NCBI GenBank assembly: GCA_948567375.1
Contig: OX419758.1
Location: 16,683,001 to 16,747,000, forward strand
Length of the DNA: 64,000 bases
Direction: 5' to 3'
From: Lunularia cruciata
Taxonomy: Eukaryota > Streptophyta > Marchantiopsida > Lunulariales > Lunulariaceae
Part shown: positions 56,291 through 64,000 of the stretch, one piece after another
Layout: each line of letters starts with the position of its first letter
Numbering within the stretch: the first letter of the stretch is position 1
The notes under the pieces: model-generated
Database searches by the model: none
The model's input: the letters and a program-made list of their open reading frames with translations, nothing else
What the model was told of the DNA's origin: nothing
Program-made: the position numbers and the translations under genes

Positions 56291-57720
56291 TAAGTCTATT
56301 TTCACAATGTGGATCATGTAGATTGCACAAAGAGAATCTGAGGAGAGTCAAGAGCCTTGTCAAGCAATGGTTGATCAAATAGTTCAAAGTTTGTGGACAT
56401 ATTTTTGGATGATCTGCCAAAGGGATTACACTCTGGTTGTGGTATGCCCTTTAGGATTGTTTGAAAGTACTCTAGTGAGTAGACCAATCTATCAGCTCTC
56501 ACCAAAAGAGTTGGAGGAATTTCAAACAACACTTACAATGTTGTTGGAGAAGGGTTGCAGACAACATGGTACATCTTATTGGGGAGCACTGGTACTATTT
56601 GTTTCAAAGAAGGATGGAGAATTTCTTTTTTGTATTAATTATTGTGGGTTTAATAAACAAACATTGAAGAATGCATATTCCTTGCCTTGAATTGATGACT
56701 TGCTTGATAAATTGAGTAGAGCACAACACATTTCTAAGTTAGATCTTCATAATGGCTATTTGTAAATCCCCATTGATAGGAAGGATGTGCAAAAGAACCC
56801 TTTTTGCACAAGGTATGGGCATTTTGAGTGGAGAGGTCTTCCTTTTGGGCTCACTAATGCTCCAATAGTCTTCAAAGATCATATGCATTAGATGTTAGAT
56901 AGACTATTGGATATGGTATGTGATGGTGTTCTTGAATGATATCTTAATCTATAGCAAGACAAAGGTAAAACACATGAATCATGTGCAAGAAGTCCTACGA
57001 CAACTACAACAATGGAATTTTTACTACAAGAAGTCAAAGTGTACTTTTTGGCAGAAGGAAGTTACCTTCTTGGATCACAAGAACTCATCAGAGAGGATCA
57101 AGATGGAAGAGGAGAAAATCAAGGCCATTATTTATTGGCATACTCCAAAGGATACTATAGAAGTATGGGCATTTAATGGATTGGCCAAGTTTAACCAACG
57201 GTTCATCCACTATTATACTCATGTGATTGTATCATTGATTGATTTCTTGATGAAAAACTCAAGCTTTCAATGGACCACCAAGCACAAAGAATCATTCTAA
57301 AATTTGAAATATATAGTGTCCTCAAGACCCATTCTTCAACCATATGATCATCAACTACTTTGTGTGGTTGATTTGATGCTTCTAATTTGATGATTGGAGC
57401 GGTGTTGTAGCAAGAATTGCCAGATGGATTACATCTCATTACCTTTGTGTCTTGCTGACTAAATACAGCTGAAAGGAATTACTCTGCTCAAGAACAACTA
57501 GCAACGGTATATACCACCAAGATATAGAGGCATTATCTCTTGGGGAAACAAATGATCATACAAACTGATCACAAACCATTGTTGCAGACATTAGACTTGG
57601 AACATATGAAGAGTTGACATCATTGGTGGGAGGAACAACTACAATTGTTTGAAATCAAACTTGAGTACAAACCTGATTGGTTCTATGTCATCCCAAATGC
57701 CTATCATGACAGCCTGATTT
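56291..57720 (+). pseudogene. Element 5 reverse transcriptase and RNase H
   Basis: Plus-strand pieces include [60 protein letters not shown] (RT box FLND, first aspartate changed) and [20 protein letters not shown], followed by RNase H with stops ([16 protein letters not shown] near 57570). Confidence 0.82.
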
Positions 57721-58915
57721 GAAATCTCTTCCTCTCATCACAATGGCAAGTACAATAATATCAATTGACTCTAAAGTCCAAATCAAGTTTAAGATAGCTC
57801 TACAACAAGATCCTTTCTTTCAAATGGTACAAGGTTGTCTTGCAATATGCAAACAAGTAGTAGAACACCTACTCCTATAGGGAAGGCCTTTTATTCTACA
57901 AGAATTGGATTTATGTTCCAACCAAGGGTGTTCTCCGACTTGTATGCCTCCAAGAAGCCCATGACTTACCAATTGTTGGTCACATGGGTGTGTACAAGAC
58001 CTTGGGTACCCTCCAATGCCAATGGTGGTGGCCCAAGATGTTTGAGAGTTTTTTTGATTGTGTGAGAGTTTCTAATGCAACAAGGTCAAAAACAAAAATT
58101 GGGTGGACTCCTTCAACCCTTCCCCATTCCATTACTCAATGGGTAGCGGTAAGCTTAGATCTCATTACATCCTTGCCCAAGACAAAGCAAGGTCACATAA
58201 CAATCATGGTGTTTGTGGAGAAGCTTATTAAGCAAATCTATTTGGCACCAACCTTTGACACCATGGATGCTCCAACATTAGCATAGATCAACTTCAACAA
58301 TATCTTCAAGCATCATGGGATGCTACGTGTACTCATTTTTGATAGTGATCCTTGATTCACTAGAAAGTTTTAGCAAGCACTTTTCCAAGTACTCAGCACC
58401 AAGTTTGTATTGTTCACAGCCTATCATCCTCAAATTGATGGACAAATTGAACGTGCAAATTGCACCTTGGAGGATATGCTTAGTGACTTCATCAACATTC
58501 ACCATATCAATTGGGATGAATGTCTTGCAACTACAGAGTTTACATACAATAATTCCAAACATGCAAGCATTGGATTCTCTCCTTTCTTAGTCAAATTTGG
58601 CCAAGATCCACTTGTTCTAAATTCTCTTCTTGCTCCTCCTCTATCTCATGTCCCTCATACTTCCACATTCTTGACCACCATATCCCAATCCCTCCAACAA
58701 GCCAAATCTCATCTCCTTGTTGTCCAAAATCATCAAAAAAATATACAAACCACCATCATATTGATCTCACCTTTCAAGTTGGTGATAAGGTCATACTCTT
58801 GTTTAGTAACTTACCCTTCCTACTTGATACCCAAGTTTGTAAACTTGCTTTTTATTGGATAAGACCCTTTGATGTCATACAAATCATTTATCCTATTTCT
58901 TATTGACTTGCCTTA
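57721..58915 (+). pseudogene. Element 5 integrase
   Basis: The core reads SLDLITSLPKTKQGHITIMV (57984-58286) and, in the frame of 58410-58862, TAYHPQIDGQIERANCTLED with the glutamate. The segment ends in the GPY/F region (DTQVCKL) and is cut at 58915 by element 6 before the chromodomain. Confidence 0.82.
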
Positions 58916-58984
58916 TGTAACAATATGGAGTTTAGTGACGAAGTTAATCGGGCTTACGAAGTAGAGAATAAGACAAATAGCCTA

Positions 58985-58997
58985 GAATATTCTAGAA
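58985..58997. promoter_or_regulatory. Three-unit heat-shock element, element 6 LTR
   Basis: GAA-TA-TTC-TA-GAA without mismatch, the minimum trimer site for heat-shock factor. The corresponding trimer is kept in eight of the nine LTRs in the window, with a mismatch in element 4. Confidence 0.72.
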
Positions 58998-59067
58998 GCA
59001 TCTAAGAAGCTTCTTAGGAAGCTTCCCAACTAGTTAACTTGCGCCCTAAGCAGGTAGCTTCTAGAAG

Positions 59068-59085
59068 GAAGCTTCTAGAAGCTTC
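59068..59085. promoter_or_regulatory. Four-unit heat-shock element, element 6 LTR
   Basis: GAA-GC-TTC-TA-GAA-GC-TTC, perfect over 18 bp and palindromic. It lies about 140 bp upstream of the TATA box. Confidence 0.78.
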
Positions 59086-59225
59086 TAACTAGCTTAGCTT
59101 GCACGCCAAGTAGGTGGCTTCTAGAAGGAAGCTTCTTGAGAAGCTTCCTAGTTAACTTGGCTTGCACTCCAAGAAAGCGGCTCAAGGAAGCTTCTTGAGA
59201 AGCTTCAAGGGTCTTGTATGCTACC

Positions 59226-59233
59226 TATAAATA
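59226..59233 (+). promoter_or_regulatory. TATA box in the element 6 LTR
   Basis: TATAAATA, conserved in all LTR copies and downstream of all heat-shock-type sites, marking the U3 promoter. Confidence 0.8.
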
Positions 59234-59338
59234 CCAAGGCCGAAGCTCATGCTAGGCATTCGGAGTTTTCCCTCATTCAAGTGTCCCAATGTGAGCTTCC
59301 ATTCTCCTATTTCTCTCCTCGGTTTCGGTCTTTTACAT

Positions 59339-59350
59339 TAGTATCAGAGC
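59339..59350 (+). promoter_or_regulatory. Primer-binding site of element 6
   Basis: TAGTATCAGAGC follows the LTR after one base, one mismatch (G to A at position 2) from the perfect initiator tRNA-Met site of elements 1 and 2. Confidence 0.8.
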
Positions 59351-59359
59351 AGGAATGGG

Positions 59360-59575
59360 ATGGATGGAATTTATGGACCACCAAATCCACTTCCGCCAAA
59401 CCATTGGGACTTTCATGTCCAGATATTACCAAAGCATCGTTTCACACAGTTCATCACCTCACGCTTTGGGCAGGATTTTCTACATATGATCACCGTGTCA
59501 CAGGAACCCTTGATACTTCCAGTTGTGACTTATGGAGAACGGTGGACGTGTTGTATCTATGTGTTAATCAACTAG
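59360..59575 (+). CDS. Leader ORF of element 6 (71 codons, unknown function)
   Basis: The frame starts MDGIYGPPNPLPPNHWDF, passes through HRFTQFITSRFGQDFLHM, and ends WTCCIYVLIN before TAG. It is open from the first ATG after the primer site and stops 33 nt before gag, in the gag frame. Elements 1, 2, 3 and 5 carry the same ORF in the same place. It has no recognised domain. Confidence 0.45.
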   Translation: MDGIYGPPNPLPPNHWDFHVQILPKHRFTQFITSRFGQDFLHMITVSQEPLILPVVTYGERWTCCIYVLIN

Positions 59576-59608
59576 ATAAATTGAGGGTAGTGGATTAGGG
59601 TAGTAGCA

Positions 59609-60508
59609 ATGGCCGCAATACCGGATGTTATCCTTGCAATGCAACAATAAATCGAGCATCTTACTCGATTGTTGGATGAACGAGACCAGCAACGACGAGA
59701 ACAAATAGACAGAGCGCCAGTTCGAGATGGAGAAGATCACATTCGATTTCCGAAACCCAAGGTGTTTGAAGGCAAGAATGTTCCAGGCACAGTGGAGAAT
59801 TTTGTGTTTGACTGTGAACGTTACTTTGAAGCCACCAATCTTCAAGACGAGCGGAAACAAATTCTCTTGGCTTCTAGCCAGTTGGATGGCGTGGCAAAAC
59901 TTTGGTGGCGATTCCGAGTAGAAAGAGCTGAACGACAAATTGTTACACCAATTTTGACATGGGCAGAATTCAAGGATGCAATACTTGGTCGATTTCAGAC
60001 TATAAATGCCACCCGAGCTGCACGAGATAAATTGGCGGAGTTGAGGCAGATTGGTTCGGTGAGAAGCTACATCACACAATTTCAGAATATCATCATGCAA
60101 ATTCTAGATATCCAAGAAGGTGAAGTTCTGGATCGATTTGTGCGAGGATTGAAGTCACGAACAAGATTGGAGGTGACCATGCAAGAGCCACAGAACGTAG
60201 AAGAAGCCATGCAATTGGTTGAGCGTTTTGATTCCTTAGTTGCAACAACTTGGTCTCAACCTCGACCTACACAAAACCTACCCGTACCACGAGTGGAAGA
60301 ACCGGTACCAATGGAGATTGATGCTATCCAGCGAAGACCACTTGGCACAGCAGATAGAGAAAGATTACAACAAAATGGAGGTTGCTTTTATTGTCGCCAG
60401 TTGGGGCATTGCATTGCTGAATGTCCACTCAAGAATGGACGACCTCGACAAGTTGCCCAAGTGGAGGTTGTGGAGCGGAATGATCTGGGAAAGGAGGAAT
60501 CCCAGTAG
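59609..60508 (+). pseudogene. Element 6 gag with CCHC zinc knuckle
   Basis: Gag starts at ATG 59609 and ends at TAG 60506-60508 (299 codons). One nonsense codon (TAA, 59648-59650) sits at codon 14, where element 3 has CAA; the frame is open from 59651 to the end. Typical gag sequence follows (FKDAILGRFQTINATRAARD, RSYITQFQNIIMQILDIQEG), then a zinc knuckle CFYCRQLGHCIAEC (60383-60424). The C-terminus overlaps pol by about 25 nt. Confidence 0.9.
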
Positions 60509-60900
60509 GAGATTTTGAGCCACCTACTGGGAGGTTGATTAGTTCCAATGGGATTGAAGGCTCGACCTATGCAAGTTTGCTTCACTTGCAAGGTATGATA
60601 TCTAATCGGGGTTGTAGAATTTTGGTTGATTCTGGAAGTTCAGAGAATTGCATGTCTATGCAAGTGGCAAAGGAATTGGGTATTCCTATCAGGCCAGTGA
60701 TTGGAAGTAGTTTGATGATGGCGGATGGTAGAAAGGGTTCTGCATTCCGCACCTTGCATCCTATTACCTTCAAGATTGGGAAGGAGTATTTGGAGTGTAT
60801 GAGGTTCGTAGTGGCACCTCTACATTATGATATCATTCTAGGTCTACCTTGGCTTGAATGTCATAAGGTTCAATTTGATTGGACCCGACACCAAATTTAA
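60484..60900 (+). pseudogene. Element 6 protease (start of pol)
   Basis: Pol opens after TGA 60481-60483 in the -1 frame relative to gag. The retropepsin signature is intact: RILVDSGSSENCMSM (aspartate codon 60628-60630) and ILGLPWLECHKV. A TAA at 60898-60900 (CAA in related copies) ends the segment. The protease would process the polyprotein in virus-like particles. Confidence 0.9.
60487..60531 (+). promoter_or_regulatory. Probable -1 ribosomal frameshift signal, element 6
   Basis: In the gag frame CTG GGA AAG gives the slippery heptamer GGGAAAG (60487-60493). A 7-nt spacer leads to CCCAGTAGG (60501-60509), a 13-nt loop and the exact complement CCTACTGGG (60523-60531). The gag stop is inside the 5' arm. 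Loop bases GAGCC (60517-60521) could also pair with GGCTC at 60559-60563 to form a pseudoknot. Pol is open in the -1 frame from 60484. Confidence 0.78.
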
Positions 60901-62784
60901 GTACAACACCAAGGTAGGAATTTCCGATTAGGTTGTCTGGCACCTCTGAGTAAGACACCTAAGAATTGTCAGTCCCTAGAAGGGAAGTTTGTGAATGAAG
61001 CAGCCATAGAGCAAGCTTTGGAGGACAATAAGTCTATATTCGCGGTGTGGATCAAGCCGATTGCACAAGAACAATCTGAGGAGGGCCAAGTGCCGCATCA
61101 AGCAATGGTTGATCGGATAGTTCAGGAGTTTGCAGATGTGTTTCCGGATGATCTGCCAAAGGGATTACCCTCCGATCGAGGTATGCCCTTCAAGATCGAG
61201 TTATTGCCATGGAGTACTCTAGTGAGTAGACCAATCTATCGGCTCTCACCAAAGGAGTTGGAGGAGTTGCGAACAACACTTACAGAGTTGTTGGAGAAGG
61301 ATTTCATACGACATAGTACCTCTCCGTGGGGAGCACCGGTACTATTTGTTCCAAAGAAGGATGGAGGACTTCGTTTCTGTATTGATTACCGTGGGCTCAA
61401 TAAGCAAACCGTGAAGAATGCATATCCCTTGCCTCGGATCGATGACCTGCTTGATCAACTAAGTGGAGCACGCTACTTTTCCAAGATGGATCTTCGTAGC
61501 GGCTATTGGCAAATTCCTATTGAAGGAGAGGACGTGCAAAAGACTGCTTTTCGCACAAGGTATGGACATTTTGAGTGGAGAGTTCTACCCTTCGGACTCA
61601 CTAATGCTCCAGCAGTCTTCATGGATCAGATGCATCGAGTGTTGGAGGGACTATTGGATCGGTCCGTGGTGGTGTTCTTAGATGATATCTTAATCTATAG
61701 CAGGACAGAGGCAGAACATGTGAATCATGTGCGAGAAGTCCTAAGACGACTACGTCAGTGGAAATTTTACTACAAGAAGTCAAAGTGTGCTTTTTGGCAG
61801 AAGGAGGTTACCTTCTTGGGTCATAAGATCTCATCAGAGGGGATCAAGATGGAAGAAGAGAAGATCAAGGCCATTATTGATTGGCCTACCCCGAAGGATG
61901 CTACAGAAGTACGATCATTCAATGGACTGGCCAGTTTTTACCGACGGTTCATCCACTATTATGCTCACGTGGCTGCACCATTGACTGACCTCTTGGGAAA
62001 GAACTCGAGCTTCCAGTGGACCACCAAGCATGAAGAAGCATTCCAGAAGTTAAAGCATATGGTGTCTTCAAGACCTATTCTTCAACCATATGATCCTCAA
62101 CTACCTTGTGTGGTTGATTTTGATGCTTCTAACTTTGCAATTGGAGCTGTGTTGCAACAAGAATTTCCAGATGGACTACATCCGATTGCCTTTGTGTCTC
62201 GCCGACTAAATACAGCGGAAAGAAATTACTTTGCTCGAGATCGGGAACAACTTGCAATGGTATATGCCACCAAGGTATGGAGGCATTATCTCTTGGGGAA
62301 ACAAGTGATCATGCGAACTGATCACAAGCCATTGTTGCAGACCTTACACTTGGAGCACATGAAGAGCCGGCATCATCGATGTGAAGAGCAACTCCAATTT
62401 TTTGACATCAAACTTGAGTACAAACCAGGTCGGTTCCATGTCATTCCTGATGCTCTATCACGACGACCTGATTTGAAGGATCTTCCTTTCATCACGGCGG
62501 CAATTACAACGGTGTCCATTGACCCTAAGGTCCACAATGAGTTTCAATCAGCTCTACGACAAGATCCCTTCTTCCAAATGGTACACGGTCGTCTGACAGC
62601 ATGCGACAAGGAGTACAACACCTTCTCCTTCAAGGAAGGCCTTTTATTCCATGCAGACCAGATCTATGTTCCAGTCAAAGGTGATCTTCGACTAGTGCGC
62701 CTTCAAGAAGCCCATGATTTACCAATAGCTGGTCACATGGGAGTGGACAAGACCTTGGGCACCCTCCAACGCCAATGGTGGTAG
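60901..62784 (+). pseudogene. Element 6 linker, reverse transcriptase, RNase H and integrase zinc region
   Basis: One open frame of more than 600 codons. The linker keeps a single 20-residue repeat ([18 protein letters not shown]), fewer than other copies. RT follows ([51 protein letters not shown] with DD at 61681-61686), then RNase H ([19 protein letters not shown]) and the start of integrase ([19 protein letters not shown]). It ends at TAG 62782-62784, in the third W of a WWW motif. All RT catalytic residues I can check are intact. Confidence 0.92.
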
Positions 62785-63120
62785 CCCAACATGACACGAG
62801 ATGTTCAAGACTTTGTCCGATCATGTGAGAGTTGCCAACGGAACAAGGCCAGTAACCAGAAGCCGAGTGGACTCCTTCAACCACTCGCCATTCCATCCGC
62901 TCGTTGGGAGCATGTGAGCTTGGATCTCATCACATCCTTGCCAAAGACAAAACAAGGACACACCGCAATTGTGGTGTTTGTGGATAAGCTTAGTAAGCAA
63001 ATCCACTTGGCACCAACCTGTGATACCGTGGATGCTCCAACCTTAGCACAAATCTACTTCAACAATGTCTTCAAGCATCATGGGATGCCACGTGTACTCA
63101 TCTCCGACCGTGATCCTTGA
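62785..63120 (+). pseudogene. Element 6 integrase core, first part
   Basis: In frame with the preceding segment: [20 protein letters not shown] completes the zinc region, and SLDLITSLPKTKQGHTAIVV and LISDRDP carry the two aspartates. TGA at 63118-63120 replaces a CGA arginine codon. Confidence 0.92.
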
Positions 63121-64000
63121 TTTACCGAGAAGTTTTGGCAAGCACTCTTCCAGATACTCGGCACCAAGCTTGCTTTGTCCACGGCCTATCATCCTCAAAC
63201 TGATGGACAAACCGAACGCGCCAATCGTACATTGGAGGATATGTTGTGGGCCTTTGTCAATGTCCACCATACCAACTGGGATGAATGTCTTGCAGTTGCA
63301 GAATTTGCCTACAACAATTCCAAACAGGCAAGCACTGGATTTTCTCCCTTCTTTCTTAATTTTGGCCAGGATCCGCTTGTTCCAGATTTCCTTCTTGCTC
63401 CCCCTCCCTCTCACGTTCCTCATACTTCTACATTCTTGACCACTATATCCCAATCTCTCCAACAAGCCAAATCTCACCTCCTTGTTGCTCAAAATCGCCA
63501 AAAACAATATGCAGACCATCATCGTCGTGATCTCACCTTTGAAGTTGGTGATAAAGTCATGCTATCCTCTAGTAACCTCCTTCTCCCACTTGATACCCAA
63601 GTTCGTAAACTTGCTCCTAATTGGATAGGACCCTTTGATATCACCCACATTATCTCTCCTGTTGCTTATCGTCTTGCCTTACCTTGTCACATGCGTATCC
63701 ATCTTGTCTTTCATGTTTCCAAGTTGAAACCCTTTGTTCCTAACCCTTCTTCCTTTTCCTCTCGAGTCCAACCTCCCCCTCTTCCTATCCCTATCAATGA
63801 TCATGAGGAGTACGAAGTTGATCGTATCCTTGCGCGTCGCCATATTCAACGAGGCCGTCGCCAACACACGGAGTACAAGGTCCTTTGGAAAGGGTATCCC
63901 CTTCATGATGCCACATGGGAACCTCTTTCTCACCTCCAGAATGCACAGATGGCCATCCAGGAATTCGAAGCTTCACTGGCAACGAGGACGTCACCAACTA
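63121..64000 (+). pseudogene. Element 6 integrase C-terminus and chromodomain (cut by window end)
   Basis: The frame is open for 293 codons to the window edge. It includes STAYHPQTDGQTERANRTLE with the catalytic glutamate, the GPY/F-type region (PNWIGPFDITHIISPVAYRL), and a chromodomain from about 63805 (EYEVDRILARRHIQRG, YKVLWKGYPLHDATWEPL). By analogy with element 3, pol should end about 90 nt further on, inside the 3' LTR. Confidence 0.92.

Larger units (their letters stand above)
54014..58915 (+). mobile_element. HSE-chromovirus element 5 (interrupted by element 6)
   Basis: This plus-strand copy starts with a 5' LTR (54014-54487), then primer site, leader ORF, gag, protease, RT, RNase H and integrase. 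It is cut at 58915, just before the chromodomain, by element 6, and its 3' end should lie beyond the window. GATTG (54009-54013) would be the left target duplication. It is the most divergent copy, with many stops and a distinct sequence type. Confidence 0.88.
58916..59337 (+). repeat. 5' LTR of element 6
   Basis: The 422-bp LTR reads TGTAACAATATGGAG to GGTCTTTTACA. U3 holds dense GAA/TTC dyads: three-unit GAATATTCTAGAA (58985-58997), four-unit GAAGCTTCTAGAAGCTTC (59068-59085) with TTCTAGAA just before it, and paired GAAGCTTC dyads near 59008-59026, 59130-59150 and 59188-59208. The TATAAATA box at 59226-59233 puts the start of R near 59260. Confidence 0.93.
58916..64000 (+). mobile_element. 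HSE-chromovirus element 6 (best preserved; runs off the window)
   Basis: This plus-strand copy has a 5' LTR 58916-59337, primer site, leader ORF, gag 59609-60508, frameshift signal and pol from 60484 to the window end within the chromodomain. It inserted into element 5 after CCTTA (58911-58915). Only four in-frame nonsense codons and no frameshift are seen: TAA 59648, TAA 60898, TAG 62782 and TGA 63118. All are explained by C-to-T or G-to-A changes. Protease DSG, RT FLDD and the integrase D, D and E codons are intact. Its 3' LTR, needed to date it, is outside. Confidence 0.93.

Overview
The window looks like nuclear DNA from a large, repeat-filled land-plant genome. The evidence is chromodomain Ty3/gypsy LTR retrotransposons, an initiator-tRNA-Met primer site, an intron-containing plant-type tRNA-Tyr and one intronless SRPBCC (Bet v 1-like) gene. 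A gymnosperm is my best guess, from gene spacing and the style of the repeats, but the sequence does not prove it. Only about 5 kb (roughly 36.6-41.4 kb) looks like host genic DNA; nearly all the rest is transposon-derived.

Main family (called HSE-chromovirus here): six copies of one Ty3/gypsy chromovirus. Each has LTRs of about 420 bp, a primer site matching initiator tRNA-Met, a short leader ORF, gag with one CCHC knuckle, then protease, RT, RNase H, integrase and a C-terminal chromodomain. At 4.7-21.6 kb three minus-strand copies are nested like Russian dolls. Element 1 (4697-21600, duplication CATAA) holds element 2 (8130-19341, duplication TATCT), which holds element 3 (10292-15934, duplication ACTTG). 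A truncated minus-strand copy (element 4) lies at 46570-48555. Two plus-strand copies lie at the right end: element 5 (54014-58915) is cut by element 6 (58916 to beyond the window), the best preserved copy.

Two properties of this family stand out. First, the U3 part of every LTR is packed with GAA/TTC dyads that form multi-unit heat-shock elements upstream of a TATAAATA box, which predicts heat-inducible transcription. Second, gag and pol lie in different frames and overlap at a textbook -1 frameshift signal: slippery GGGAAAG or GGGAAAC, a 7-nt spacer, then a 9-bp stem with a 13-nt loop that contains the gag stop codon. The signal is present in elements 2, 3 and 6, and the stem shows apparent covariation in element 5.

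Other layout: 0-4.7 kb holds a fragment of a retroelement C-terminal domain and a coiled-coil remnant; 21.6-24.5 kb a repetitive coiled-coil pseudogene and unidentified transposon-like ORF remnants; 27.3-28.4 kb a decayed PIF/Harbinger transposase; 29.9-30.6 kb a second copy of the retroelement domain seen at the left end; 31-36 kb AT-rich DNA without genes; 37.6 kb tRNA-Tyr; 40.7-41.3 kb the SRPBCC gene; 42-54 kb remnants of a second, unrelated Ty3/gypsy family with a repeated 350-bp LTR-like segment.

Every pol or gag frame in the window carries stop codons. The nonsense changes I could trace by comparing copies are mostly C-to-T or G-to-A, often at CpG, as expected for methylated, silenced transposons. 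All coordinates and base counts come from reading by eye; no searches were run.
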